Source of the DNA: Acidobacteriota bacterium
Lineage (GTDB): Bacteria > Acidobacteriota > Terriglobia > UBA7540
DNA length: 64,000 nt
Assembly: GCA_004298155.1 (NCBI GenBank)
Contig: SCRD01000020.1
Coordinates: 1 to 64,000, forward strand
Direction of reading: 5' to 3'
The translations under genes and the position numbers were made by a program. The notes beneath the pieces were generated by a model. It searched no databases. It was not told where the DNA came from and was given only the letters and a program-made list of their open reading frames with translations. Each line of letters opens with the position of its first letter. Positions within the stretch are counted from its first letter, which is position 1. Of the stretch, positions 20,476 through 30,111 are shown in pieces.

Positions 20476-21009
20476 TCAATCTTTCCGTTCCTGTTCCTCT
20501 AAATCGGCTGATCGCATGTCTTCGCTGTCACAGCGAAGTTCAGGACGCGACCGGATCGTTTTCATAATATCATCCGCACGGAAGCCGCGGCGGATAAGGC
20601 CCTGGCAGAGGGAAGCGAGTCTGGCGCGGGTCATGGGCTTGCGGAGAGTCCGGATTTTCTTGTCAACGGCGCGTTCCAGCAGCTCGCGTTCGCTGACCGA
20701 GGCGAAGGCGTTATCCACCGCGCCGTCGATTACGCGGTAATCCACCAGCTTGCTTTTCAGTTCGCGGCGGACTCGGTGCCGGCCGAAGTTGCGCACCCGG
20801 GCGAGCGAAGAGGCGTATGCCTCGGCAAACTTTGAGTCGTCAAGATATCCGAGCTGGCGCAGCCGCGCCAGAACGTCAGGAATGTCGGCTGAATCCCGAA
20901 ACTTTCTTTCGAGAGCGCGGCGAAGTTCGGCGACCGAATAAGAGCGCCGTGAAAGCATGGCCACGGCGGCTTCAAAGGGAGTTTTTTGAGGGGAGGTCTT
21001 ACCTCGCAA
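20476..21009 (-). CDS. recX: Regulatory protein RecX
   Basis: A 177-residue helical RecX protein, which modulates RecA filaments. Repeated three-helix units are visible: AVAMLSRRSYSVAELRRALE, VLARLRQLGYLDDSKFAEAY, and RVRRELKSKLVDYRVIDGAV. The length fits the family. Its start overlaps the 3' end of pilT by 11 bp. No recA gene lies in the window. Confidence 0.9.
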   Translation of the reverse strand: MRGKTSPQKTPFEAAVAMLSRRSYSVAELRRALERKFRDSADIPDVLARLRQLGYLDDSKFAEAYASSLARVRNFGRHRVRRELKSKLVDYRVIDGAVDNAFASVSERELLERAVDKKIRTLRKPMTRARLASLCQGLIRRGFRADDIMKTIRSRPELRCDSEDMRSADLEEQERKD

Positions 21010-22132
21010 AGCGATCCACCTGGCTTGCTCTCTCCATTTCGTCTCGTGCGGCGTCCGTTGTGGACCGAATTCCCTGGATGCGCAGCTTGAATTCGTCTGC
21101 GTTGGACGCGTACAGCAGCGCTTCCTCGAGCGAGATCAGTCCCTTAGTGTACAGGTCGTAGATGGACTGGTCAAAGGTCTGCATGCCGTATTGCGAGACG
21201 CCTGAAGCAATCGCTTCGCGAATCAGGCGGGTCTTTTCGGGATTGATAATGCAATCGCGGATGTATTCCGTGGTGATCATGATTTCGGCGGCGGGAACGC
21301 GGCCAATGCCGTCGGATTTGCGGACCAGCCGCTGGGAAACAATGGCCCGCAGGGTGCTGGCCAGCAGCAGGCGGACCTGTTTCTGTTCGGGCGGGGGGAA
21401 AACGGTGATGATGCGCTGGATGGTTTCCGTGGCGTCCAGCGTGTGCAGCGTGGAGAGCACCATGTGGCCGGTTTCCGCGGCCAGCAGAGCTGTATGAATG
21501 GTTTCAAGGTCGCGCATCTCGCCCACCAGGATCACGTCCGGGTCCTGGCGAAGGGCGGCGCGCAGCGCGATGCCAAAGCCGGAAGTGTCCACCTCCACCT
21601 CGCGCTGGTTCACAAATCCTTTCTTGTCGCGGTGCAGAAATTCGATGGGGTCTTCGATGGTAATGATGTGGTCGGTGCGCGTTGAGTTAATGCGGTCAAC
21701 GATGGCGGCCAGCGTGGTGGTTTTGCCGCTGCCGGTGGTTCCTGTCACCAGAATCAGGCCGCGACTTTCCTGGCAGATTTTGTCCAACACCCGCGGCAGT
21801 GAAAGCTCCTCGAGAGTGCGGATCCTGGTGGGAATCACGCGCAGCACCATGCCGACGTTGCCGCGCTGCTGGAACAGGTTGACGCGGAACCGGCCCAGGC
21901 CCGCCACACCGTAAGCCATGTCGAGCTCGGTGTTTTCCTTGAATTTCTGTTTCTGGCGGTTGGTCATCATGCTGAAAGCCATGTTCACCATGTCTTCAGC
22001 GGAGATGCGGGAATATTGGGTGAGCGCCTGGAGCTCTCCATCCACGCGGACGTAGGGATAGTTGCCCACCTTCAGATGAAGGTCAGAGGCCTTGCTTTCG
22101 CACGCCGTTCGCAGCAGCTCGTCAACCGTCAC
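20999..22132 (-). CDS. pilT: Type IV pilus retraction ATPase PilT
   Basis: A 377-residue hexameric ATPase that depolymerises type IV pili for twitching motility. The N-terminal PAS-like domain (TACESKASDLHLKVGNYPYV) precedes the RecA-like core: Walker A TGTTGSGKTTT, Asp box ITIEDPIEFLH, Walker B DPDVILVGEMRD, His box TGHMVLSTLHT. The AIRNLIRE-like C-terminal motif reads TRLIREAIASG. The start is GTG at 22132; the frame stays open further upstream without an ATG, and homologues often have about ten more N-terminal residues (DEINLAELTV is encoded just upstream), so the true start may be slightly earlier. The end overlaps recX. Confidence 0.94.
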   Translation of the reverse strand: MTVDELLRTACESKASDLHLKVGNYPYVRVDGELQALTQYSRISAEDMVNMAFSMMTNRQKQKFKENTELDMAYGVAGLGRFRVNLFQQRGNVGMVLRVIPTRIRTLEELSLPRVLDKICQESRGLILVTGTTGSGKTTTLAAIVDRINSTRTDHIITIEDPIEFLHRDKKGFVNQREVEVDTSGFGIALRAALRQDPDVILVGEMRDLETIHTALLAAETGHMVLSTLHTLDATETIQRIITVFPPPEQKQVRLLLASTLRAIVSQRLVRKSDGIGRVPAAEIMITTEYIRDCIINPEKTRLIREAIASGVSQYGMQTFDQSIYDLYTKGLISLEEALLYASNADEFKLRIQGIRSTTDAARDEMERASQVDRFAR

Positions 22133-22355
22133 AGTAAGTTCCGCCAGATTGATTTCATCGGCCGGCGCAGCGGCCCGCCACTTTCGCCAGGCGGCGCGAA
22201 GATGAACTGTGGGCCACGATGCCGGCAGGATTAGTTATCGGCTTGTGACGGATGGCGCTTGAGGCTCGATCAGCGGCATTCCAGGTCCCGGAAATGCAGC
22301 CTTGCAGCGAACAAAACACCGCAAGTTTCGCCTGTTGACGGGATGGGCGGCGCAA

Positions 22356-24596
22356 TTACTTCAGGGGAACGGGTTCAGTGAAACCTCCGTCGCCCGCGGA
22401 ATCCCACACAGCGAAGCGCACCCACTTCTTGCCGGTGGCGTCGAACGGCACGCGGAAGCGGTGGCTGCCGAAAGGTGGCATGTCCGTTCCAGGGATGATC
22501 TTCCGGTGCACCGTGCTGCCGTCGCTCCAGACGAGTTCGGCGAATTCCAGCGGGAAAGTCCATTCCACGTCTGCTGTGTAAAAACTGTGCGCGCCCGTGC
22601 CTTCAATCCCCCAGTTGTGGAACAGCACTTCTCCGCTGGTCACGAAATAGTTGCCGTTGTGGAGGGCGTTTACCACAGGTGTCCAGCCCTGGTCGAAAGC
22701 CGGCACATGGTCAAGCCTGACATAATTCACCGCCAGTTGCGGGTACGTCTCGTCGCCGGGATATTTCTGGTAAGTGTCGCCCTCGGCGATCATGAATTTC
22801 GGCCTGGGCGCCCAGTTGCTCATGTCATCCATCGTGCCCAGGCAGCGCTCCGGGCAAAGCCTCTCTTCAGAAAGGTCAACCGGCAGCGACTCAAAGGAAG
22901 CACCGATGAAGCGGTCACTCAGGAAATAATCCCGGGTATGGATAGCGTCAGGATAGCCTGCCGAACCTTTGGTGCGAGGATGCGCCTGCCATACCAGGCC
23001 GTCCTCATCCTTCAGCAGTTGCATGATGTCAGCCGTCGACGCCGCGTGGTAGGCCTTGCCGTACGGCGCCTGGTCTTGCTCAAAAGATTGTCCTGCCAGC
23101 CGCGCCTTCGCGTGTGACCAGTAAACCGGGTGCGGAAGCAGCATCATGTAGTGGCCGCCGAGCCAGGCGTTGGGCTCTTCGCCTGGTATCAGCAGGAAAT
23201 TGCGGTCGCTCATCCGCTCGCAGCTTTCGAAATAGACTTTCTGGTCCTTGAAGCGCAACGGGCCGGGATCGCCAGCGTGAGCATCGCCGTGGAAATCAGC
23301 GAGGATAACAATGTTGATGCCCAGCGCGCGAAAAACCTGCAGGAATGGCGGGCGATAATCGATGGTTCCCTGGTCGTCGAGCATGTCGATCAGGTGAAAA
23401 TGAAAATGGCTCACCAGCACCTTGAAGCCGGGCACGGGTTTGAAAACGTCGCCGTGCGTGTAAGCCATCACATGGTGCTGGGTGGCGCGGCCGCTCTCCG
23501 GGCTCAGATAAAAGTAGACAGCCATTCGCTGCCAGGTACCCGGCGGCGCATTGTAGAGAGCGAAGTTGCCCGTCTGGTGCCACGCCTCGTCCGAGCTGCG
23601 CGCCCACGTTGTCTGGTGCAGGCCGTAGGGCGCGTAGCCAATGGTGTGGTCAGGCTGGCGCGTGCCAATGGCAAAAGTGGCCGCGCTGTCTTTGCGATAA
23701 TAAATGTAGCCGGGGTCAACCTCGTTCTCGCGGGCAAAGAAAAATTTATGCGGCGGAGGAAAGAAGGCGAGTGAGCCCCCGCCGGTTTCAACCACTCCCA
23801 GGCGGTTGCGCGCCCGCACCTCCACCGATTGCTGGTTCGGCGCGCCGCCGAAATCATACTCCTGCCAAGCCCGCGCAGGGTCGCGCCAGATGAGCCGTGT
23901 GTTTTCGCCCGTGCGAAAGCCTTTCAAACCGCTCGAATACTTGTACGCGACGGACGGCTCATCGGTACGCGCGATCATTTCCTGCCGCAGCAGGTTCGAA
24001 CCGCGATAAACGGTGTATTGCAGGCGGCCTTTGAAGATGCCCGCATCGGCGCCCGGAAAGCTGATTTCAAGGCGCGCGCCTTCGGTCTTCACTTCACAGC
24101 CGGTCGAGTGGAAGCTGGCCCATGCGCGCCGGATTTCATCGGGACTGCGCGGCAGGTTCACCGACGCGTCGCCGCCTTCGGTTTCAGGCACGTTGAGTGG
24201 CGCGTCCCAGAAGGTGTTCCATTTCTGCCTGTCAATCATGCCCTGTGTTACGTTGCCGTAGGCTGCTTTCAGGGCGGAGACCTGGGTCCTGTCAATGCGG
24301 CGCTTGCCACTGGTTACGTGAAACTCCGGCTGCAGGTCGCGCCCAAGAACGACCCAGTCGAGGCCTGGCTTGCGCGCTGCAAGCTCGCGCAGCGTGGGCA
24401 CGCCGTTACGCAGGGCAAACTGGACGTGCAGTGTTTCACCGCGCTCCCCCTGCCAGTCGACTTCCAGCGCGTTTTCGCGGGCTTTCGCTTTCAGCCCGTC
24501 AATCGGCTTGTAACTTTGAAGGTTGCACCGGAGCGTCTGCCCGGCCACGGCTACAGGCAGCAATGCGATAGAAAGAATGACCCCGCAAATTCTCAC
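22356..24596 (-). CDS. Large exported protein with CehA/PHP-like C-terminal region
   Basis: A 746-residue secreted protein. I start at GTG 24596, preceded by GGAGGG at good spacing and followed by a signal peptide (GVILSIALLPVAVAGQ); a longer frame to 24893 lacks that logic. The N-terminal 350 residues are beta-rich and unassigned (PRSPDEIRRAWASFHSTGCE, GRLQYTVYRGSNLLRQEM). The C-terminal part resembles metal-dependent PHP/CehA hydrolases: VSHFHFHLIDMLDDQG, NIVILADFHGDAH, LLIPGEEPNAWLGGHYMMLL, VWQAHPRTKGS, with histidine/aspartate/glutamate spacing suited to metals. Catalysis is not proven. It stands between pilT and ilvE with no evident operon partner. Confidence 0.6.
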   Translation of the reverse strand: MRICGVILSIALLPVAVAGQTLRCNLQSYKPIDGLKAKARENALEVDWQGERGETLHVQFALRNGVPTLRELAARKPGLDWVVLGRDLQPEFHVTSGKRRIDRTQVSALKAAYGNVTQGMIDRQKWNTFWDAPLNVPETEGGDASVNLPRSPDEIRRAWASFHSTGCEVKTEGARLEISFPGADAGIFKGRLQYTVYRGSNLLRQEMIARTDEPSVAYKYSSGLKGFRTGENTRLIWRDPARAWQEYDFGGAPNQQSVEVRARNRLGVVETGGGSLAFFPPPHKFFFARENEVDPGYIYYRKDSAATFAIGTRQPDHTIGYAPYGLHQTTWARSSDEAWHQTGNFALYNAPPGTWQRMAVYFYLSPESGRATQHHVMAYTHGDVFKPVPGFKVLVSHFHFHLIDMLDDQGTIDYRPPFLQVFRALGINIVILADFHGDAHAGDPGPLRFKDQKVYFESCERMSDRNFLLIPGEEPNAWLGGHYMMLLPHPVYWSHAKARLAGQSFEQDQAPYGKAYHAASTADIMQLLKDEDGLVWQAHPRTKGSAGYPDAIHTRDYFLSDRFIGASFESLPVDLSEERLCPERCLGTMDDMSNWAPRPKFMIAEGDTYQKYPGDETYPQLAVNYVRLDHVPAFDQGWTPVVNALHNGNYFVTSGEVLFHNWGIEGTGAHSFYTADVEWTFPLEFAELVWSDGSTVHRKIIPGTDMPPFGSHRFRVPFDATGKKWVRFAVWDSAGDGGFTEPVPLK

Positions 24597-24865
24597 TTCG
24601 CCCTCCAGAAACGTCAGTCCGTTGGGTAAGACTATACGCCCGGAATAGAGAGGCGGGGCAATGAAGTTTTTGGATAGGGATGATACCCGGGAAAATCCAT
24701 CAGAAATTGGAGACAGAAGGGATTGCGCAAAGCGTCTCCGTGCTCTCTTTGATGAGCTTCGTCGGACCACAGAAGACACACAGCAATAGAGGCGCTCGAA
24801 TACCTCGGCCGCGCTCAAGTCACACCCCAGAGGCAAATCTCTTTGAGGCAGGGACTGTGCCGGGC

Positions 24866-25807
24866 TTACTTTGCCGCCACAGGCTGGTGGCAATAGGTCA
24901 ACCAGCCAAACCTGTCTTCTGAGCGGCCTTCGACGATGTCGAGGTAGCGTTCCTGCAGCCGGCGGGTGACGGGGCCGGGCTGGCCCTTGCCCACCACAAT
25001 GCGGTCTACGGAGCGGACGGGAGTGACCTCCGCTGCCGTTCCGGTAAAGAAGACTTCATCCGCGATGTAGAGGATTTCGCGCGCCAGTACCTGCTCCACC
25101 AAAGGGATCCCGGCTTCTTCGGCGAGCTGAATGATCGAAGCTCGCGTGATGCCTGGCAGCACCGACGACCCCAGCGGCGGGGTAAAGATCTTTCCGTTCC
25201 GTACGACAAAGATGTTTTCGCCGCTGCCTTCGCTGATGTTGCCCGCGTGGTCCAGCGCGATGCCTTCCACGTAGCCGTTGGTGATGGCTTCCATCTTGAT
25301 AAGCTGCGCGTTCATGTAATTGGCGGCGGCCTTGGCCATCGCCGGGAGCGTATTGGGCGCGATGCGGTTCCAGGAACTGACGCAGACGTCCACGCCCTGT
25401 TTCAACGCCTCATCGCCCAGGTACTTGCCCCATTTCCAGGCCAGCAGATAAACCTCTACCGGGTTCTTCAGAGGGCTCACTCCCAGGCTGTCGTAGCCGC
25501 GGAAAATCAGCGGGCGGATGTAGCACGATTTTACGTTGTTCACGCGGACCAGTTCAATCATGGCCTGCTGAAGCTGCTCGCGGGTAAAACCGGGCTCCGT
25601 GCGATAAATTTTGGAGGAATCGAGCAGGCGGCCGACGTGAGCATCGAGATGAAGAATGGCCGCGCCCTGCGGCGTCTCATAAGTGCGAATACCCTCAAAC
25701 AGGCAGGAACCGTAGCTGACCACGTGCGAGGCTACATGGATAGTGGCCTCGTTCCAGGAGATAAACTTGCCGTTGTGCCAGACCTTTTCATAAAAGTCCA
25801 ATGCCAT
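24866..25807 (-). CDS. ilvE: Branched-chain amino acid aminotransferase
   Basis: A 313-residue fold-type IV PLP aminotransferase for the last step of Val, Leu and Ile synthesis. Visible motifs: WNEATIHVASHVVSYGSCLF and FEGIRTYET at the N-terminus, the arginine of YIRPLIFRGYDSLG, the PLP lysine in AMAKAAANYMN, and YVEGIALDHAGNISEGSGEN with GITRASIIQLAEEAGI binding the cofactor phosphate. ATG 25807 is preferred to one 18 bases upstream because AAGGAGAA lies at proper distance. No leader-peptide attenuator was seen. Confidence 0.93.
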   Translation of the reverse strand: MALDFYEKVWHNGKFISWNEATIHVASHVVSYGSCLFEGIRTYETPQGAAILHLDAHVGRLLDSSKIYRTEPGFTREQLQQAMIELVRVNNVKSCYIRPLIFRGYDSLGVSPLKNPVEVYLLAWKWGKYLGDEALKQGVDVCVSSWNRIAPNTLPAMAKAAANYMNAQLIKMEAITNGYVEGIALDHAGNISEGSGENIFVVRNGKIFTPPLGSSVLPGITRASIIQLAEEAGIPLVEQVLAREILYIADEVFFTGTAAEVTPVRSVDRIVVGKGQPGPVTRRLQERYLDIVEGRSEDRFGWLTYCHQPVAAK

Positions 25808-26205
25808 AAACAGTTCTCCTTCCACCGCGGCCGGTCCGCAGGCGATGTTTCCTTGATCCTGTCCTGGGCGCCAAGGTAATCGGTCTCATTATATCACGGA
25901 CCCTGGCGCAATTTGGGCCTCGGTGGGCACGGTATGGGGCCCGCGCACGTCTCGAAGATAGCCCTGCTGATGGCTGCCCGTCCGGTCGCCGTCATAACCC
26001 TGCGATCGTGACACAAGGTGGCCCTAACCCCTCTGTTCGTCGCTGAATAGCGAGATCGGTTGAGCCGCCACATGCCCCGAGTCCATAGCTTCTTGCTGAT
26101 CTGCACGACGCCACAAGCTGCAGCCGGGCTTGACGGAGTGTCATACAATAACGTGGCCACCAAAATGCGCGGCTGGAGGAAATCAGGCTCAGGGGGAGGC
26201 GACAA
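25808..26205. other. Divergent intergenic region, nothing identified
   Basis: About 400 bp between the divergent ilvE and NIPSNAP genes. It must hold both promoters, but I see no convincing boxes, hairpins or small genes. Confidence 0.5.
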
Positions 26206-27009
26206 ATGAAAAGGCGGGATTCTCTGGCATCATCGCTGGTGGATTCGGCGTCGGCGGGGATGGTCTATGGCGAGGCTGCGGGCGAAGGGCAGGGAATGGC
26301 TTCGGCGGGGGCGCAGGGTCGCGAGTTCTATGAGCTGCGGCTTTACCAGTTCTATCGCGGGCCGGGCGCGCAGGCGACCAGCGACTACCTGAAGGACGCC
26401 GCAATCCCAGCGCTGAACCGCGCAGGCATCAGACCGGTGGGCGTGTTTGAAATGCTCGTGGGGCCGGAAAGCCCGTCGCTTTACGTGCTGATTCCGCACC
26501 CGTCGGCCATCTCTGTGCTGACGGCGTGGGAGCGCGTGCGCGCGGACAGCGAATATCAGGAGCGAGGCGCCGCCTTTCTAAACGCTCCGGCCTCGAACCC
26601 GCCCTTTGTGCGCGTCGAGAGTGAGTTTATGGTGGCGTTTGAAACGCATCCGCGAATAACACCCCCCGCCCAGGGACCACGGGTCTTTGAGCTGCGAACG
26701 TACGAAAACGCAACCAAAAAAGCCAACCTGACCAAGATCAAAATGTTTAACACAGGTGAAATCGATATCTTTAAGAAGGTGGGGTTCCATCCAGTATTTT
26801 TCGGTGAAAAGCTGATTGGCCAGCGCTGGCCGAACCTGACTTATATGCTGGCATCAGAAAGTGTGGAGGACCGCAACAAGCACTGGGCGGCGTTCGGGGC
26901 GGACCCGGATTGGAAGAGATTGCGGGCGACGCCTGGCTACTCGGACGATGAAATCGTTTCAAACATCACCAACGTGCTGCTGCGGCCGGCAGCGTATTCG
27001 CAGGTGTGA
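26206..27009 (+). CDS. NIPSNAP-family protein, exported (paralogue 1)
   Basis: A 267-residue protein with two dimeric alpha-beta barrel halves of the NIPSNAP type: YELRLYQFYRGPGAQATSDY in the first, FELRTYENATKKANLTKIKM in the second. The N-terminus MKRRDSLASSL looks like a Tat-type RR motif, but the following stretch (VDSASAGMVYGEAAGEG) is weakly hydrophobic, so export is less certain than for the neighbour. It is about half identical to the next gene and shares its ends (FHPVFFGEKLIG, AAYSQV). Function of bacterial NIPSNAP proteins is poorly defined. GGGGGCGAC precedes the ATG. Confidence 0.8.
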   Translation: MKRRDSLASSLVDSASAGMVYGEAAGEGQGMASAGAQGREFYELRLYQFYRGPGAQATSDYLKDAAIPALNRAGIRPVGVFEMLVGPESPSLYVLIPHPSAISVLTAWERVRADSEYQERGAAFLNAPASNPPFVRVESEFMVAFETHPRITPPAQGPRVFELRTYENATKKANLTKIKMFNTGEIDIFKKVGFHPVFFGEKLIGQRWPNLTYMLASESVEDRNKHWAAFGADPDWKRLRATPGYSDDEIVSNITNVLLRPAAYSQV

Positions 27010-27170
27010 AAGGCCACAGAGGTTGGATGCGGGGCGGCGCGGCTGCTGCGCACTTTGGCCATGAGCAGGATTTTTTGCAGAGGACAGCAACTCTCTACTC
27101 TGGCCGTAAAAACATTGCATCCCAGCCAAACTGGTTATCACGGAATTTCAATTTCCCATGGAGGTTGTTC

Positions 27171-27953
27171 ATGAAACGTCGTGACTTTTTTGCATCGACC
27201 CTTGCGGCGTCCGCAGGGCTGGCATCAGCGCACGCGGTCGGCGCTGAGGAAAACAAAGCACCGTGTGATTACTACGAGCTCAGGTTCTACCAGCTTACCA
27301 ATGGCTCCAAGGTGAAGCTGATGCACGATCACCTGCACGAGGCGGCAATCCCGGCGCTCAACCGGATTGGCATCAGTCCGGTCGGGGTGTTCAATACGGT
27401 GGTAGGGCCTATCAGCCCGTCCCTGTATGTTCTGCTGCCGCACCGTTCGCTGGAGTCCGTTGCGACTCTCGAAGGCCGCCTGCGCGCCGATGCCGAATTC
27501 GTAAAGAATGGCGCGGAGTTCCTGAACGCTCCGGCATCGGACCCTGCATACATCCGCTATGAAAGCTCATTGATGAAGGCGTTTGACTGTCACCCGCGGA
27601 TCACCGCTCCGCCCAAGGGCAGACGCATCTTTGAGCTTCGCACTTACGAAAGCTCCAGCAAGAATTACAATCTGAACAAAGTTGAGATGTTTTGCAGCGG
27701 CGAAGTGGAGATCTTTATCCGTAGCGGATTTCATCCCGTTTTCTTTGGTGAAAAGCTGATCGGCGGAAGAATGCCAAACCTTACATACATGCTGTCGATT
27801 GGCAGCATCGAAGAGCGCGAAAAAGCGTGGCAGGCATTTAGCGCGGACCCGCAATGGAAAGCGCTGACAGCATCGCCAAAATTTTCTTCCGGGCCGAACG
27901 TGGTGAACATCACGAACTCTATCCTTGCTCCGGCGCCCTATTCGCAAGTATGA
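27171..27953 (+). CDS. NIPSNAP-family protein with Tat-type signal (paralogue 2)
   Basis: A 260-residue paralogue of the upstream gene, 161 bp after it. The N-terminus MKRRDFFASTLAASAGLASA is a good twin-arginine signal with AHAVGA before the mature part. Two NIPSNAP halves follow (YELRFYQLTNGSKVKLMHDH; FELRTYESSSKNYNLNKVEM). ATG 27171 is chosen because GGAGG sits six bases upstream and it opens the signal; the frame extends to 27006 without reason. The pair is a local gene duplication. It probably acts in the periplasm; substrate unknown. Confidence 0.85.
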   Translation: MKRRDFFASTLAASAGLASAHAVGAEENKAPCDYYELRFYQLTNGSKVKLMHDHLHEAAIPALNRIGISPVGVFNTVVGPISPSLYVLLPHRSLESVATLEGRLRADAEFVKNGAEFLNAPASDPAYIRYESSLMKAFDCHPRITAPPKGRRIFELRTYESSSKNYNLNKVEMFCSGEVEIFIRSGFHPVFFGEKLIGGRMPNLTYMLSIGSIEEREKAWQAFSADPQWKALTASPKFSSGPNVVNITNSILAPAPYSQV

Positions 27954-28084
27954 TGCGCTTCGGCTCGAAGTGAAAGTTTCGATAGACGATTGCCTGCTTT
28001 GTGGCAGAATTAAGAATTCAAGGCTTGACGACGCCCCGGCGCCAAAGCACAGTAACTTGAATGCGTGGAGAGAAAGGAAACTTT

Positions 28085-28780
28085 ATGAAATATCTTCTCG
28101 CTGGGTTGTTGGTGATTTCAGTTTACATTCCGGCATATGCACAGGGCCACGAAGACCAGAGGCTGCACCGGTCGGCAGAAATTCTTCAAGAGATCATGAA
28201 AACGCCCGAGAAAGGAATTCCGCAAGACCTTCTGGACAAAGCGGTTTGTGTTGCCATCGTGCCATCTTATAAGAAGGCTGCATTCGGATTCGGTGGCAGC
28301 GGCGGCAGAGGATCACTGGTCTGCAGGCGCAATGGTGACGGGCCATGGAGCGGTCCTTCGATGTTCACCATGGGCGGTGGAAGCTTCGGACTTCAGATTG
28401 GCGTTTCGGCGACGGACATCGTCCTGATCGTGATGAGCGCCAAGGGGGCCGAAAAATTGATGGGCGACAAGACCCAACTCGGTGCAGACGCCTCAGTTGC
28501 CGGCGGCCCTGTGGGCCGGACGTCGCAGGCGGCCACGGATTTGCAGATGCACGCTGAAATTCTCACCTATTCAAGGGCCCGCGGCTTGTTTGCTGGGATC
28601 TCACTACAAGGGGCTTTCATGAAAACAGACGGCGAGGCCAACGAGCGGCTTTACGGTCGCAAACTGGAGCCGAAGGAGATATGCCTGCAAGGCGCGGGCG
28701 GAATTCCTGCTCCGGCCCGTGAGCTCGATGCTGAGCTGACCAGGCTCTCACCGCGCGGCGGACAGAGGCTGACCCACTAA
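28085..28780 (+). CDS. SYLF-domain (Ysc84-like) lipid-binding protein, exported
   Basis: A 231-residue secreted protein with a signal peptide (KYLLAGLLVISVYIPAYAQG) and a SYLF domain over most of its length: RSAEILQEIMKTPEKGIPQD, CVAIVPSYKKAAFGFGGSGG, GSFGLQIGVSATDIVLIVMS, RARGLFAGISLQGAFMKTDG. SYLF domains bind phosphoinositides in eukaryotes; the bacterial versions are periplasmic or lipoprotein-like and poorly studied. ATG 28085 has AAAGGAAA upstream. It is a single gene, followed by a convergent aldolase gene. Confidence 0.85.
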   Translation: MKYLLAGLLVISVYIPAYAQGHEDQRLHRSAEILQEIMKTPEKGIPQDLLDKAVCVAIVPSYKKAAFGFGGSGGRGSLVCRRNGDGPWSGPSMFTMGGGSFGLQIGVSATDIVLIVMSAKGAEKLMGDKTQLGADASVAGGPVGRTSQAATDLQMHAEILTYSRARGLFAGISLQGAFMKTDGEANERLYGRKLEPKEICLQGAGGIPAPARELDAELTRLSPRGGQRLTH

Positions 28781-28870
28781 CCTTCTCTTGGAGGCCAGCC
28801 CAATGAAACCGGGTCCCATCATTTCTGGCTGAGCACATCTTAGCCATCATCCACTTCTTCCTCGAAAAGG

Positions 28871-28900
28871 AAAAGGGCGGGAACAAAGTCCCGCCCTTCT
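28871..28900 (-). terminator. Rho-independent terminator of the aldolase gene
   Basis: Stem GGGCGGGA (28875-28882) and TCCCGCCC (28889-28896), loop ACAAAG. Read on the minus strand the stem is followed by TTTTCC, suiting the end of the aldolase gene at 28926; on the plus strand TTCT gives weak termination for the SYLF gene. Confidence 0.8.
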
Positions 28901-28925
28901 GGACCCTGCATTCGGAGAGCTGCGC

Positions 28926-29903
28926 CTACTTGATTTCACCTGCGTAAATGCCAATAACAGTTTGAAGGAACTTCACTGCCTGCTCTCTGGGACGCTGGAA
29001 AGAGTTGCGGCCGATAATGGAGCCGAAACCCCCGCCGTCCCGAATGGCGCGGGCTTCGTCAAACACATTCTCGTCGGCTACCTTTGCTCCTCCGGAAAAG
29101 ATGACAATCCGGCGACCTGCAAAGGAGGACTGCACAACGTGGCGCACGCGGTCTGTCATGGTGCTGATGGGCACCTTGGCGCTCTCGTAAACCTTCCGTG
29201 CGGCATCCTGCTCGATTTGATCGCTGGGCAGCTTCACTTTAATCAGGTGAGCGCCCAGTTGCGCGGCAATCTGGGCGGCATAGGCGACAACGTCGATAGC
29301 TGTTTCGCCAGCCTTGCTGATGTCTGACCCGCGCGGATAGCCCCACACGACAACCGCCAGCCCGTTGCTCTTAGCCTCTTGCGCAAGTTCGCGCAGTTCC
29401 TCGTACATGATCCGCGACGCCGCCGACCCGGGATAAATCGTGAAGCCGATGGCCACACAGCCCAGGCGCAAAGCATCCTGAACGCTGCCGGTCACCGACG
29501 AGAGCGGGTCCTTCTCGTCATGCAGGGTGTCGTGGTTATTGAGTTTCAGGATGAGGGGAATTTCTCCTGCGTGACGTCCAGCGGCTGCTTCCAGAAATCC
29601 CAGTGGCGCGGCATAGGCGTTGCACCCGGCCTCGAGTGCAAGTTCAAAATGATAATTGGGATCGTAGCTGGCAGGATTTACCGCGAAACTGCGCGCTGGC
29701 CCGTGTTCAAAGCCTTGGTCCACGGGCAAAATTACCAGTTTGCCCGTTCCAGCCAGGCGGCCGCTGTTCAACAGTCGAGCTATGTTCGTTTTTGTTCCCG
29801 GGGAATCGCTTTCATACCAGCTCAGTATTTCCCGCACACGCTCTGTCATCCGGCCGGTTTGATTCTGTCGCCCCACCCGTGGGACGGCTTCTGTGGTTGC
29901 CAT
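28926..29903 (-). CDS. Fructose-bisphosphate aldolase class I (DhnA/FbaB type)
   Basis: A 325-residue Schiff-base aldolase of the DeoC/FbaB group, acting in glycolysis or gluconeogenesis. Typical signatures: VILPVDQGFEHGP near residue 60, FELALEAGCNAYAAPLGFLE, LILKLNNHDTL, and the catalytic lysine in LGAHLIKVKLPSDQI. IFSGGAKVADENVFDEA and GFGSIIGRNSFQRP form the phosphate site. ATG 29903 follows GGAGG at seven bases; a longer start at 29936 is not supported. Substrate assignment is by family. Confidence 0.88.
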   Translation of the reverse strand: MATTEAVPRVGRQNQTGRMTERVREILSWYESDSPGTKTNIARLLNSGRLAGTGKLVILPVDQGFEHGPARSFAVNPASYDPNYHFELALEAGCNAYAAPLGFLEAAAGRHAGEIPLILKLNNHDTLHDEKDPLSSVTGSVQDALRLGCVAIGFTIYPGSAASRIMYEELRELAQEAKSNGLAVVVWGYPRGSDISKAGETAIDVVAYAAQIAAQLGAHLIKVKLPSDQIEQDAARKVYESAKVPISTMTDRVRHVVQSSFAGRRIVIFSGGAKVADENVFDEARAIRDGGGFGSIIGRNSFQRPREQAVKFLQTVIGIYAGEIK

Positions 29904-30111
29904 ACTCTGCCTCCAAGATTGATGGTCTTGTAACATTTCAGATTACAGGCCGGATGACAGTGCTGGCAAGTAAAAACTAAGTTGCTTTGATCTGCTGTAG
30001 AGTGCTTCCTTTCGGAAATGCCGGGCGGTCAGCGGCATCTATGCTGCTTGTCCTGTGCTATATTGAGACCGCCTTACAATGGTTTAATTCGTTATTAGAA
30101 GGGGGATAGTT

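Noticed and set aside
25894-26205. Minus-strand ORF in the ilvE/NIPSNAP gap
   Set aside because: 103 codons rich in proline, arginine and cysteine without domain or ribosome site; looks random.
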